NCBI GenBank assembly: GCA_947627725.1
Contig: CANQXE010000022.1
Coordinates: 1-38,073, forward strand
DNA length: 38,073 bases
DNA from: an uncultured Clostridia bacterium
GTDB lineage: Bacteria; Bacillota; Clostridia; Oscillospirales; Acutalibacteraceae
Direction: 5' to 3'
Part shown: positions 7,603 to 14,220 of the stretch, piece by piece
Position numbering within the stretch: position 1 is the stretch's first letter
Layout: every line of letters starts with the position of its first letter
Made by a program: the position numbers and the translations under genes
The notes under the pieces: generated by a model
What the model saw: the letters and a program-made list of their open reading frames with translations, nothing else
What the model was told of the DNA's origin: nothing
The model's database searches: none

Positions 7603-7744
7603 ATACAATAATTTTATTATTGCATACGTATCTAATGAGACAATTCATGGCGAAAATATCTTCAAATCAAGTCCATCATTGATTCGAGAGATTGAAAGTG
7701 TAACTAATGGTAAATTAGAAGACTATTCTAAAAAATTATTATAA
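7598..7744 (+). pseudogene. Gene-tail remnant, copy 2
   Basis: An open frame of 48 codons, with no start, encodes ...AYVSNETIHGENIFKSSPS... and ends in KLEDYSKKLL. Copy 1 lies at 6001-6126 and ends nine codons later than homology would predict for an intact frame start. It is noncoding debris, unless read by frameshift from the 7132 gene. Confidence 0.55.
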
Positions 7745-7765
7745 AATAAAGGAGATAAAATCAAA

Positions 7766-8149
7766 ATGAAGTATTGCACAAATTGTGGAAAACAGCTTAG
7801 AGAGGATGAGGTATTCTGCTCTGAATGCGGTAACGCCGTAAATGCTGCTCCTCAGCAGCCGATTTACGGGCAACAACCGTATTCGCCCCAGCAAGCACCT
7901 CAGTTTCAGCAGCCTGTACAGGTTCAGCAACCACCGTATTCTCAAGTTGAAGAAGAGAAGAAAACTCTTGCCACCTGTGCATTGGTATTTGCATTTTTAA
8001 TGCCTATTGTAGGACTCATTTTAGGTATTATAGGAACTGTAAAGTATAAATCCGAAAAATTAAAAAAGCAGTGCATTATTGCGATTCCTGTTTCAATAGT
8101 TGTTTGGATTATAAATGCGCTTGTATTATCTATGATAATGATGAATTAA
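7766..8149 (+). CDS. Zinc-ribbon protein with two membrane segments (DUF4190-like)
   Basis: The 127-residue protein has a zinc ribbon (CTNC at 4-7, CSEC at 18-21), a Gln/Pro-rich linker (about 30-66) and two hydrophobic segments (about 73-93 and 103-122). LGIIGTVKY between them is the usual DUF4190 pattern. The family is common in Firmicutes and has no assigned role. AAAGGAGA precedes the start. It closes the plus-strand cluster and is followed by a strong bidirectional terminator. Confidence 0.8.
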   Translation: MKYCTNCGKQLREDEVFCSECGNAVNAAPQQPIYGQQPYSPQQAPQFQQPVQVQQPPYSQVEEEKKTLATCALVFAFLMPIVGLILGIIGTVKYKSEKLKKQCIIAIPVSIVVWIINALVLSMIMMN

Positions 8150-8159
8150 TCATTGCATA

Positions 8160-8197
8160 AAAAAGGCTTTGAAGTGATTTTACTTCAAAGCCTTTTT
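8160..8197. terminator. Bidirectional terminator between the island and the kinase gene
   Basis: A perfect 16-bp stem (8160-8175 and 8182-8197) with a 6-base loop carries A5 on one side and T5 on the other, so it can end transcripts from both directions. It also overlaps the stop codon of the kinase gene. Confidence 0.9.
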
Positions 8198-8900
8198 ATA
8201 AATTATATTTTAATTCTTCAACCGATTGATATCTTTTATTCGGGTCTATCTGTGTGCATTTTAAAACGATTTTTCCTGCTCTGCCCTTTGCAAGCCGTTC
8301 GCTTGGGTGTACCCCTGTCAGCATAACATTAAGCAGTATTCCAAGGGCGTAAATATCTGCTCTGCTGTCGCTTTGTGAAAGCCCGTATTGCTCGGGCGAG
8401 GCGTAGCCGATTGTTCCCAACACCACCGTATCCGCCCTGCTTTTATTTTTATAAACGCGCGAGGCGTTCAGGTCTATAAGCTTAACTGTTCCTTTATCCG
8501 TTATCATAATATTTTCAGGCTTAATATCTCGGTGAATAATATTTATGCTGTGAAGAAATGAAAGTGCGTCACAAACGCTGCTTATGATTTTTCTTGCTCC
8601 CCTGTAGGTGTATTTTCCGCTTTCAAGCACTTCGGCAACTGTTATACCGCTGATAAATTCTTCAAGCACTATCTGCCCGTCCTCAAGCATATATGTATCG
8701 TAAATTTGGGGCAGATTATCGTGCCTGATATTTTTTAGAAAATTATACACCGCAACAGGAGAACGGTATTGTCTTAATACAATATCGCAATTTGATGTCT
8801 TATGTCTCATCTGAAAAATTTTGCATTCATTTTTATTTGAAAGAATTTTAACAATGCTGTACTCTTTTTTTATGCTTTCAAACATTTCATTGCAATTCAT
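8196..8900 (-). CDS. Divergent Ser/Thr protein kinase
   Basis: The protein of about 234 residues is a bare kinase domain without membrane segment. The catalytic loop is intact (HRDIKPENIM) and TIGYASPEQYG with SRADIYALG marks the activation segment and helix F. Three key sites are altered: no glycine-rich loop is seen in the first 35 residues, the beta-3 Lys is Arg (IVLRQY), and DFG reads DLN. Activity is therefore possible but unusual. The ATG at 8900 is taken as the start. A GTG four codons upstream (8912) is an alternative, since GGTGAG is only three to four bases before the ATG. It converges on the zinc-ribbon cluster and may act on it, though nothing in the sequence proves a link. Confidence 0.8.
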   Translation of the reverse strand: MNCNEMFESIKKEYSIVKILSNKNECKIFQMRHKTSNCDIVLRQYRSPVAVYNFLKNIRHDNLPQIYDTYMLEDGQIVLEEFISGITVAEVLESGKYTYRGARKIISSVCDALSFLHSINIIHRDIKPENIMITDKGTVKLIDLNASRVYKNKSRADTVVLGTIGYASPEQYGLSQSDSRADIYALGILLNVMLTGVHPSERLAKGRAGKIVLKCTQIDPNKRYQSVEELKYNL

Positions 8901-9374
8901 TTTCTCACCCACTTTGCATTATTTTAACATATTACCATTGTTTTTAAAAGTCTTTTCACAATTATTAAAATGGTATGTATTATTCGTGAATCAATACACA
9001 AAGAGGCAGGAAAATCCTGCCTTAAATTATTAATATCTGTAGATTACATCATTATATATTATTTCTCTTGCCTGATTTACTATAGCATCCCGTTATTGGA
9101 TTAAAACTATTTTGATTAATTGTTGTTGTCATATTCATTTTTTGGTATATCTATTACCTAATTAGAATATATTTTCAACTTCTATACCATTTTTCAACTC
9201 GATTTTATTTTGTTACATTTTGTACATAAGCAATTTTCGTTAATTTTGGCTATATAACAAAATCGACTTTACAACATCTACAAAATTAAAGTACTTAAAA
9301 GAAACGCTTACGGTTACAGAAACTTTGAACGTTTCATAAAAAATTCTCTATATGTTTGCTGCTTAATCGAACAA

Positions 9375-9404
9375 AACCGAACAGTTGAATTCAACTGTTC
9401 GGTT
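9375..9404. repeat. Perfect 30-base palindrome
   Basis: Two 15-base arms, AACCGAACAGTTGAA and TTCAACTGTTCGGTT, meet without spacer around GAATTC. TTTTG follows on the minus side, so it may act as a second terminator behind pckG. It could equally be a protein-binding site. Confidence 0.6.
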
Positions 9405-9455
9405 GCTTATCTCATCTTTATTTTATTGCTCTACCTCAATATTTGACATTGAGCC

Positions 9456-9492
9456 ACAAAAAACAGACCTGCTGACTTATAATCAGCAGGTC
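9456..9492 (-). terminator. pckG terminator
   Basis: A perfect 10-bp stem (GACCTGCTGA 9466-9475 and TCAGCAGGTC 9483-9492) lies 17 bases past the pckG stop. On the minus strand it is followed by TGTTTTTTG. Confidence 0.88.
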
Positions 9493-9509
9493 AATTTTAA
9501 TATTCAAAA

Positions 9510-11291
9510 TTATTTTTCAAGGTCAGCCTTAACCTCTGCAAGCTCTTTTGCAAGTTCTTCCGGAAGAGTATCTCCGAACTTGGCATAAAGCTCCTCAACA
9601 CCCTTAAGCTCTTCTTCCCACGCATTCTTATCTACATCAAGAATCTTGTCGAGGTCTGCCTCTGTCATATCCAGACCCTCAAGGTTAATATCCTTAGCAT
9701 AAGGAAGATAACCGATCGCTGTCTCCTGAGCGTCGACCTTACCATCGCAACGGTCGATAATCCAGTCAAGAACACGAAGATTGTCGCCGAAGCCGGGCCA
9801 CAGGAAATTACCCTCGTCATCCTTCCTGAACCAGTTTACATTGAAAATCTTAGGAGCCTTATCAGGATCAAGAGTTTTACCGATTTCAATCCAGTGCTTC
9901 CAGTAATCACCCATATTATAGCCGCAGAACGGAAGCATTGCCATTGGGTCACGACGGACAACACCTACGGCGCCTGTAGCGGCAGCGGTTGTTTCAGAGC
10001 CCATAATTGAACCAACGAATACGCCGTGGTTCCAGCTCTTTGACTGATATACAAGCGGAGTGAGCTTCGCGCGGCGTCCGCCGAATACGAAAGCGGAAAT
10101 CGGAACGCCCTGCGGATTTTCAAATTCAGGTGAAATACATGGGCAGTTTACAGCGGGAGCTGTGAAACGTGAATTTGGATGAGCGCCCTTTTCATCACTC
10201 TCAGCGCCGTTCCATGGATTGCCCTTCCAGTCAATTGCGTTTGTAGGCGGATTTTTGTCAAGTCCCTCCCACCAAACTGTGTTATTATCAAGATTATGAC
10301 ATACGTTTGTAAAGATTGTACCCTTCTTGGTTGACGCAAGCGCATTCGGGTTTGACTTTTCATTTGTACCCGGAGCCACACCGAAGAAACCGTTTTCAGG
10401 GTTGATAGCGTAAAGACGTCCGTCAGGACCTTTTCTTATCCACGAAATATCGTCGCCTACGCACCATACCTTATAGCCCTTTTTCCGGTATCCCTCAGGC
10501 GGAATAAGCATAGCAAGGTTTGTTTTACCGCAGGCAGACGGGAATGCGGCACAGATATACTTGGTGTCTCCGTCCGGCTTTTCAAGACCGAGAATAAGCA
10601 TATGCTCAGCCTGCCAGCCCTCGTTTTTACCGAGATAAGATGCGATACGAAGAGCAAAGCACTTTTTGCCGAGAAGAACATTTCCGCCGTAAGCCGAGTT
10701 TACGGAAATAATTGTGTTGTCCTCAGGGAACTGGCATATCCATCTCTTTTCAGGGTCAACATTACACTTGCAGTGCATACCGCGTACCCAGTCGTCAGAA
10801 TCACCGAGGCAGTCAAGAACAGCCTTGCCTACTCTCGTCATAATATTCATATTAAGAACAACGTAAATTGAGTCTGTAATTTCAATGCCGATTTTAGAGA
10901 ATGGCGAACCGACGGGACCCATTGAATAAGGGATGATATACATTGTTCTGCCCTCATATGAGCCGGCAGCAATGTCATAAAGCATTTTATAGCATTTTTC
11001 AGGATCCATCCAGTGGTTTGTAGGACCGGCGTCCTTTTCATTTTTTGTGCAGATAAGCGTTCTGTCCTCAACACGCGCAACGTCATTTTCAGCAGTTCTG
11101 TGAAGATAGCAGTCAGGAAGAAGCTCCTCGTTCAGCTTAATCATCTCGCCTGTTTCAACAGCCTCTTTCTTAAGAGCGTCAATCTGCTCTTCAGAACCGT
11201 CAATCCAAACGATTTCAGACGGCTTAAGAAGCTCAACCTTTTCATCCAGCCAAGCAAGCAGAGACTTGTTTGATGTAAGATTCGTTTCCAT
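9510..11291 (-). CDS. pckG: Phosphoenolpyruvate carboxykinase (GTP)
   Basis: PckG converts oxaloacetate and GTP to phosphoenolpyruvate, GDP and CO2. In fermenting Clostridia it often runs in the carboxylating direction towards succinate or propionate. The 593-residue length is normal for the GTP class. The P-loop AAFPSACGKTNLAML, the mobile-lid and metal-site region GDDISWIRKGPDGRLYAINP, and FGGRRAKLTPLVYQS are diagnostic and separate it from the ATP-type enzyme (PckA). AAAGGAG lies nine bases before ATG. It is a single-gene unit with its own promoter (11364-11391) and terminator. Confidence 0.97.
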   Translation of the reverse strand: METNLTSNKSLLAWLDEKVELLKPSEIVWIDGSEEQIDALKKEAVETGEMIKLNEELLPDCYLHRTAENDVARVEDRTLICTKNEKDAGPTNHWMDPEKCYKMLYDIAAGSYEGRTMYIIPYSMGPVGSPFSKIGIEITDSIYVVLNMNIMTRVGKAVLDCLGDSDDWVRGMHCKCNVDPEKRWICQFPEDNTIISVNSAYGGNVLLGKKCFALRIASYLGKNEGWQAEHMLILGLEKPDGDTKYICAAFPSACGKTNLAMLIPPEGYRKKGYKVWCVGDDISWIRKGPDGRLYAINPENGFFGVAPGTNEKSNPNALASTKKGTIFTNVCHNLDNNTVWWEGLDKNPPTNAIDWKGNPWNGAESDEKGAHPNSRFTAPAVNCPCISPEFENPQGVPISAFVFGGRRAKLTPLVYQSKSWNHGVFVGSIMGSETTAAATGAVGVVRRDPMAMLPFCGYNMGDYWKHWIEIGKTLDPDKAPKIFNVNWFRKDDEGNFLWPGFGDNLRVLDWIIDRCDGKVDAQETAIGYLPYAKDINLEGLDMTEADLDKILDVDKNAWEEELKGVEELYAKFGDTLPEELAKELAEVKADLEK

Positions 11292-11363
11292 TACGGTATT
11301 CTCCTTTAATTATAGTCTGTAATATTAATGATATAATTACCTCACGATAATTTCATTAAGTAG

Positions 11364-11391
11364 ATTATACCAAATTATAGCAAAAATTCAA
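11364..11391 (-). promoter_or_regulatory. pckG promoter
   Basis: On the minus strand TTGAAT (11386-11391) and TATAAT (11364-11369) are 16 bases apart, about 75 bases before the pckG start. No operator or catabolite (cre-like) site was recognised. Confidence 0.6.
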
Positions 11392-11439
11392 TAGCGGCGG
11401 TAAAAATTCATTAAATTGTAACAATAAGAATATTAAGTG

Positions 11440-12459
11440 TTAATTTGTTTTGTCGCTTTTATCAATAGGCATTGTGGCATAGGCGTTAAGGCTTTCATCT
11501 GCCGTCACACCCCGCATAAATTCATAGTAACCCTGTGACGCAATCATCGCCGCATTATCACCGCAGTATTTAAGTTTCGGCAGATAAAGGCTCCATTTAT
11601 GACCCTTGCACATTTTCTGTGTCTCTGCCCTCAGCTTTGAATTCGCGGAAACCCCTCCGGCAATAACAATTTTATTAAAGCACCTATCCTTTGCAACCTT
11701 TTCAAGATTAGTAACAAGACAGTCAACAACGCTTTTTTGGAAGGATGCCGCAAGGTCAGCAATATTTATTTTTTCTTCCTTTTGTTCTGCATTATGAATA
11801 GTGTTAATAACCGCAGTTTTCAGTCCGCTGAACGAAAAATCATACGGACTGCCGCTGAGTCTTGGTTTGGGAAATTTAAAGGCGTTTTCATTACCACCTT
11901 TGCTGATTCTGTCAATACTGACACCGCCGGGATATTCAAGCCCCATAGTCCTGCCCGCCTTGTCGAGAGCCTCTCCTGCCGCGTCGTCACGAGTTTTCCC
12001 GATAATTTCAAAATCGGTATAGCTTTTTACCGCGACAATATGCGAGTGACCTCCGCTTACAATAAGGCACAAAAACGGCGGTTTTACATCACTTGATATG
12101 TAATTTGATGCAATATGCCCCCTTATATGATGTACGGGCACAAGAGGAGTATCGGAGGCAAGGGCAAGCCCCTTTGCAAAATTCACGCCCACAAGCAGAG
12201 CGCCGATAAGACCCGGTGCATACGTAACGGCTATTGCGTCAATGTCCGCCATAGAACATTCCGCCTGTTCAAGAGCTTCCCTGACCACTCCGCTGATTGA
12301 CTCTGCATGGCGGCGCGACGCAATCTCAGGCACAACGCCGCCGTACAGCTTATGCTCCTCCAAAGAGGTGGCAATAATATTTGACAATACTATCCGTCCG
12401 TCCTCAACAACTGCCGCCGCGGTCTCGTCACAGGAGGACTCAATACCTAATATTTTCAT
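11440..12459 (-). CDS. tsaD: tRNA N6-adenosine threonylcarbamoyltransferase TsaD
   Basis: TsaD transfers the threonylcarbamoyl group to A37 of ANN-decoding tRNAs, working with TsaB and TsaE. The 339-residue protein has the N-terminal ASKHA motif GIESSCDETAAA, GGVVPEIASRRH, the metal-binding HHIRGH, and IVAGGVSANSKLR near the C-terminus. Its ATG overlaps the stop of the upstream gene in ATGA, so it is translated by coupling. It is the last gene of the chain polA-rimI-membrane protein-tsaD. tsaB and tsaE, frequent partners in such operons, are not in this window. Confidence 0.96.
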   Translation of the reverse strand: MKILGIESSCDETAAAVVEDGRIVLSNIIATSLEEHKLYGGVVPEIASRRHAESISGVVREALEQAECSMADIDAIAVTYAPGLIGALLVGVNFAKGLALASDTPLVPVHHIRGHIASNYISSDVKPPFLCLIVSGGHSHIVAVKSYTDFEIIGKTRDDAAGEALDKAGRTMGLEYPGGVSIDRISKGGNENAFKFPKPRLSGSPYDFSFSGLKTAVINTIHNAEQKEEKINIADLAASFQKSVVDCLVTNLEKVAKDRCFNKIVIAGGVSANSKLRAETQKMCKGHKWSLYLPKLKYCGDNAAMIASQGYYEFMRGVTADESLNAYATMPIDKSDKTN

Positions 12460-13796
12460 TCTTCTAAATCCTCAATTGATTCTACAGCTTTCAGCTGTTT
12501 ATTATATTTAACAATATTGTCCTGTATTATTTTCTGTGCTTTTTCATCGCTGGGTACGCCGTATTCATACCATTTCCCATTGATATTAAAAGCATACGAA
12601 TCATACCCGTAATCAGTGTAATATCCGTCATCGTCATAACTGCCTTTAACAATGGCAATATCAGTCTTAGCAAAAGAGGATATCTGCTGTTGTGAAAAAA
12701 GATATTCTTTATATACTATTTCATTTTCATTAAACGCAAAGCCGTTAAACGCGAACACTGAGAGTAAATATGCGGCGACAGCTACCAATCCTAAATACAA
12801 TATTATTTCAAGAACTATTGATGGCGAATTAGCGGCAAGCATCATTGAAAAATTATTAAAATCATCTTTTTTAACAATAGGCTTGTAAATTTTTAAACCT
12901 AATATACCCACAAATATAAACGCAAAAAGCACTCCGCATACGCCCGTTATAAATACTGACTGCAATGTATTCTGTCCTACATAATTTTCATACAGCTTTT
13001 TATCAATAAACAAACCCAGAATTGCAAAGAGAATAAAAAATAGAATTGAAAAAACTATATATGGAATTGAAACTAAAATTTTATATTTTATGGGTGTGAT
13101 TTTTGTTTTCTTGGATTGTTTGCTCATACTTTTCAGCTCGTCCGGAGTCATTTGATTCAAAACTCTGTAAGCTCTTTTTTCGTAGCCGTCCTCAAGATTT
13201 CCTTTTTTATTCTGCTTATTAAGATATTTTTTAAGCTCATCTAATGAATCGTACCGCTCAAAAAAGTCATAGGTATAATCCCACGTGTTTTCTATTTCAT
13301 TTGATATCTCATCCTCATCACAATAATTTTCATATATAGGCTTTTTCAAATCATCTGATTTTGCAATTCTGTCAATGTCACTGAAATATGTCTGAGTGGC
13401 AGACATCAGTTTATTGAGGGCTCCCCTGATTCTGTCTTCACTTGTACAGTTAGGATAAAGATAAAAGGATAAATCATCACTGTCAATACTGTCTAAAATA
13501 TCAACAAAATGGCACAAAAATTTCTTTTTGTTATATTCAAATTCAAAGCAGGAATTAATAAACGCATTATCGCTGACTATTAAATTTGAGTAGTAAAAAT
13601 TTATATACTGCCTGAAACCTTCATAATCTATAATCGCTGAAAATCCCATATCATCCTTCATTGTATAATAAGACACACGCTTAACCTCTGAGTGAAGCTG
13701 ATAATATTCATAAAAATATTTTTTAAAGCTTTCCTCAACAAGCTTAATTGTTTTAGCAAGCAAATCTTTTTGCGTTTTACTCATTATTTTGCTCAT
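12456..13796 (-). CDS. Three-span membrane protein of unknown function between rimI and tsaD
   Basis: The 446-residue protein has a hydrophilic N-terminal part of about 235 residues rich in Tyr, Asp and Glu. Three membrane segments (about 240-264, 280-303 and 325-350) and a soluble C-terminal tail of about 95 residues, with a Tyr/Asp-rich patch (KGSYDDDGYYTDYGYDSYAF), follow. I do not recognise the family. GAGGTG lies seven bases before the ATG at 13796, so that start is preferred over the second ATG at 13784. It overlaps rimI by 20 bases and tsaD by 4, so it is firmly inside the operon, although nothing in it suggests tRNA modification. Confidence 0.75.
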   Translation of the reverse strand: MSKIMSKTQKDLLAKTIKLVEESFKKYFYEYYQLHSEVKRVSYYTMKDDMGFSAIIDYEGFRQYINFYYSNLIVSDNAFINSCFEFEYNKKKFLCHFVDILDSIDSDDLSFYLYPNCTSEDRIRGALNKLMSATQTYFSDIDRIAKSDDLKKPIYENYCDEDEISNEIENTWDYTYDFFERYDSLDELKKYLNKQNKKGNLEDGYEKRAYRVLNQMTPDELKSMSKQSKKTKITPIKYKILVSIPYIVFSILFFILFAILGLFIDKKLYENYVGQNTLQSVFITGVCGVLFAFIFVGILGLKIYKPIVKKDDFNNFSMMLAANSPSIVLEIILYLGLVAVAAYLLSVFAFNGFAFNENEIVYKEYLFSQQQISSFAKTDIAIVKGSYDDDGYYTDYGYDSYAFNINGKWYEYGVPSDEKAQKIIQDNIVKYNKQLKAVESIEDLEE

Positions 13797-14220
13797 AAAA
13801 ACACCTCGTCATAATAACCGCGTTTTCGGTCGGATTACTATAAAAATTCGGTCTGATACCGACTTTTTCAAAGCCCGTTTTTTCATAAAGACAAATTGCG
13901 GGTGTATTGCTTTCACGCACCTCAAGGGTAATGAAATCCATTTTGTTTTTCATCTGTTCATTAATTAGAGTCCGCGCAATCCCCTGTCCTCTGTACTTGG
14001 GCAATACGGCAATATTTGTAACATATCCCTCGCCCGAAAAAATTTGAAGTCCCATATAGCCGACTGCTCTGCCGTCTATATCGGCAACTAAAAAATAAGA
14101 TGTCCCGCGGTCAATCTGCCTTTTTAAATCCTCCTTTGACCACGGATTTGAAAAGCAGACCTTTTCTATTTCATAAACATCGTCAAGATATTTTTCGGTA
14201 AAAGGTTTAATGAGCATCAT
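13777..14220 (-). CDS. rimI: Ribosomal protein S18 alanine N-acetyltransferase-like protein RimI
   Basis: The 147-residue GNAT has the RimI features: EKVCFSNPWSKEDL near the N-terminus, GYVTNIAVLPKYRGQGIARTL with the acetyl-CoA loop RGQGIA, LEVRESNTPAICLYEKTGF, and a C-terminal Tyr in the FYSNPTENAVIM stretch. It acetylates N-terminal amines, classically of S18. It starts with ATGATG inside the last codons of polA (14-base overlap) and ends inside the following gene. The pairing of rimI with tsaD is common in Firmicutes. Confidence 0.92.
   Translation of the reverse strand: MMLIKPFTEKYLDDVYEIEKVCFSNPWSKEDLKRQIDRGTSYFLVADIDGRAVGYMGLQIFSGEGYVTNIAVLPKYRGQGIARTLINEQMKNKMDFITLEVRESNTPAICLYEKTGFEKVGIRPNFYSNPTENAVIMTRCFYEQNNE

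Larger units (their letters stand above)
5029..7765 (+). repeat. Tandem duplication of about 1.13 kb (unit 1 5029-6157, unit 2 6633-7765)
   Basis: Two consecutive segments have the same order: the PEDCF domain, the LKAPSSA-type membrane protein, a gene-tail remnant and then the ATG of a zinc-ribbon gene (6158 and 7766). Identity is uneven. A 136-base block is perfectly conserved, a second block of about 58 bases is identical (AATCCCAATTTTGCAGTACA onwards), and the rest is clearly diverged. The unit boundaries are approximate. Confidence 0.8.
8901..9509. other. Intergenic region between the kinase and pckG
   Basis: About 600 AT-rich bases show no supported gene. It holds a 7-bp hairpin (GGCAGGA 9005-9011 and TCCTGCC 9015-9021), a perfect 30-base palindrome (9375-9404) and the pckG terminator (9456-9492). 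A small RNA ending at one of the hairpins is possible, but no convincing promoter could be paired with it. Confidence 0.5.

Noticed and set aside
10602-11273. Plus-strand ORFs opposite pckG
   Set aside because: They are reverse-frame shadows of a highly conserved coding sequence; no start signals.
9510-11291. ATP-dependent PckA
   Set aside because: Length and motifs (FPSACGKTN, FGGRRAKLTPLVYQS) are those of the GTP class.
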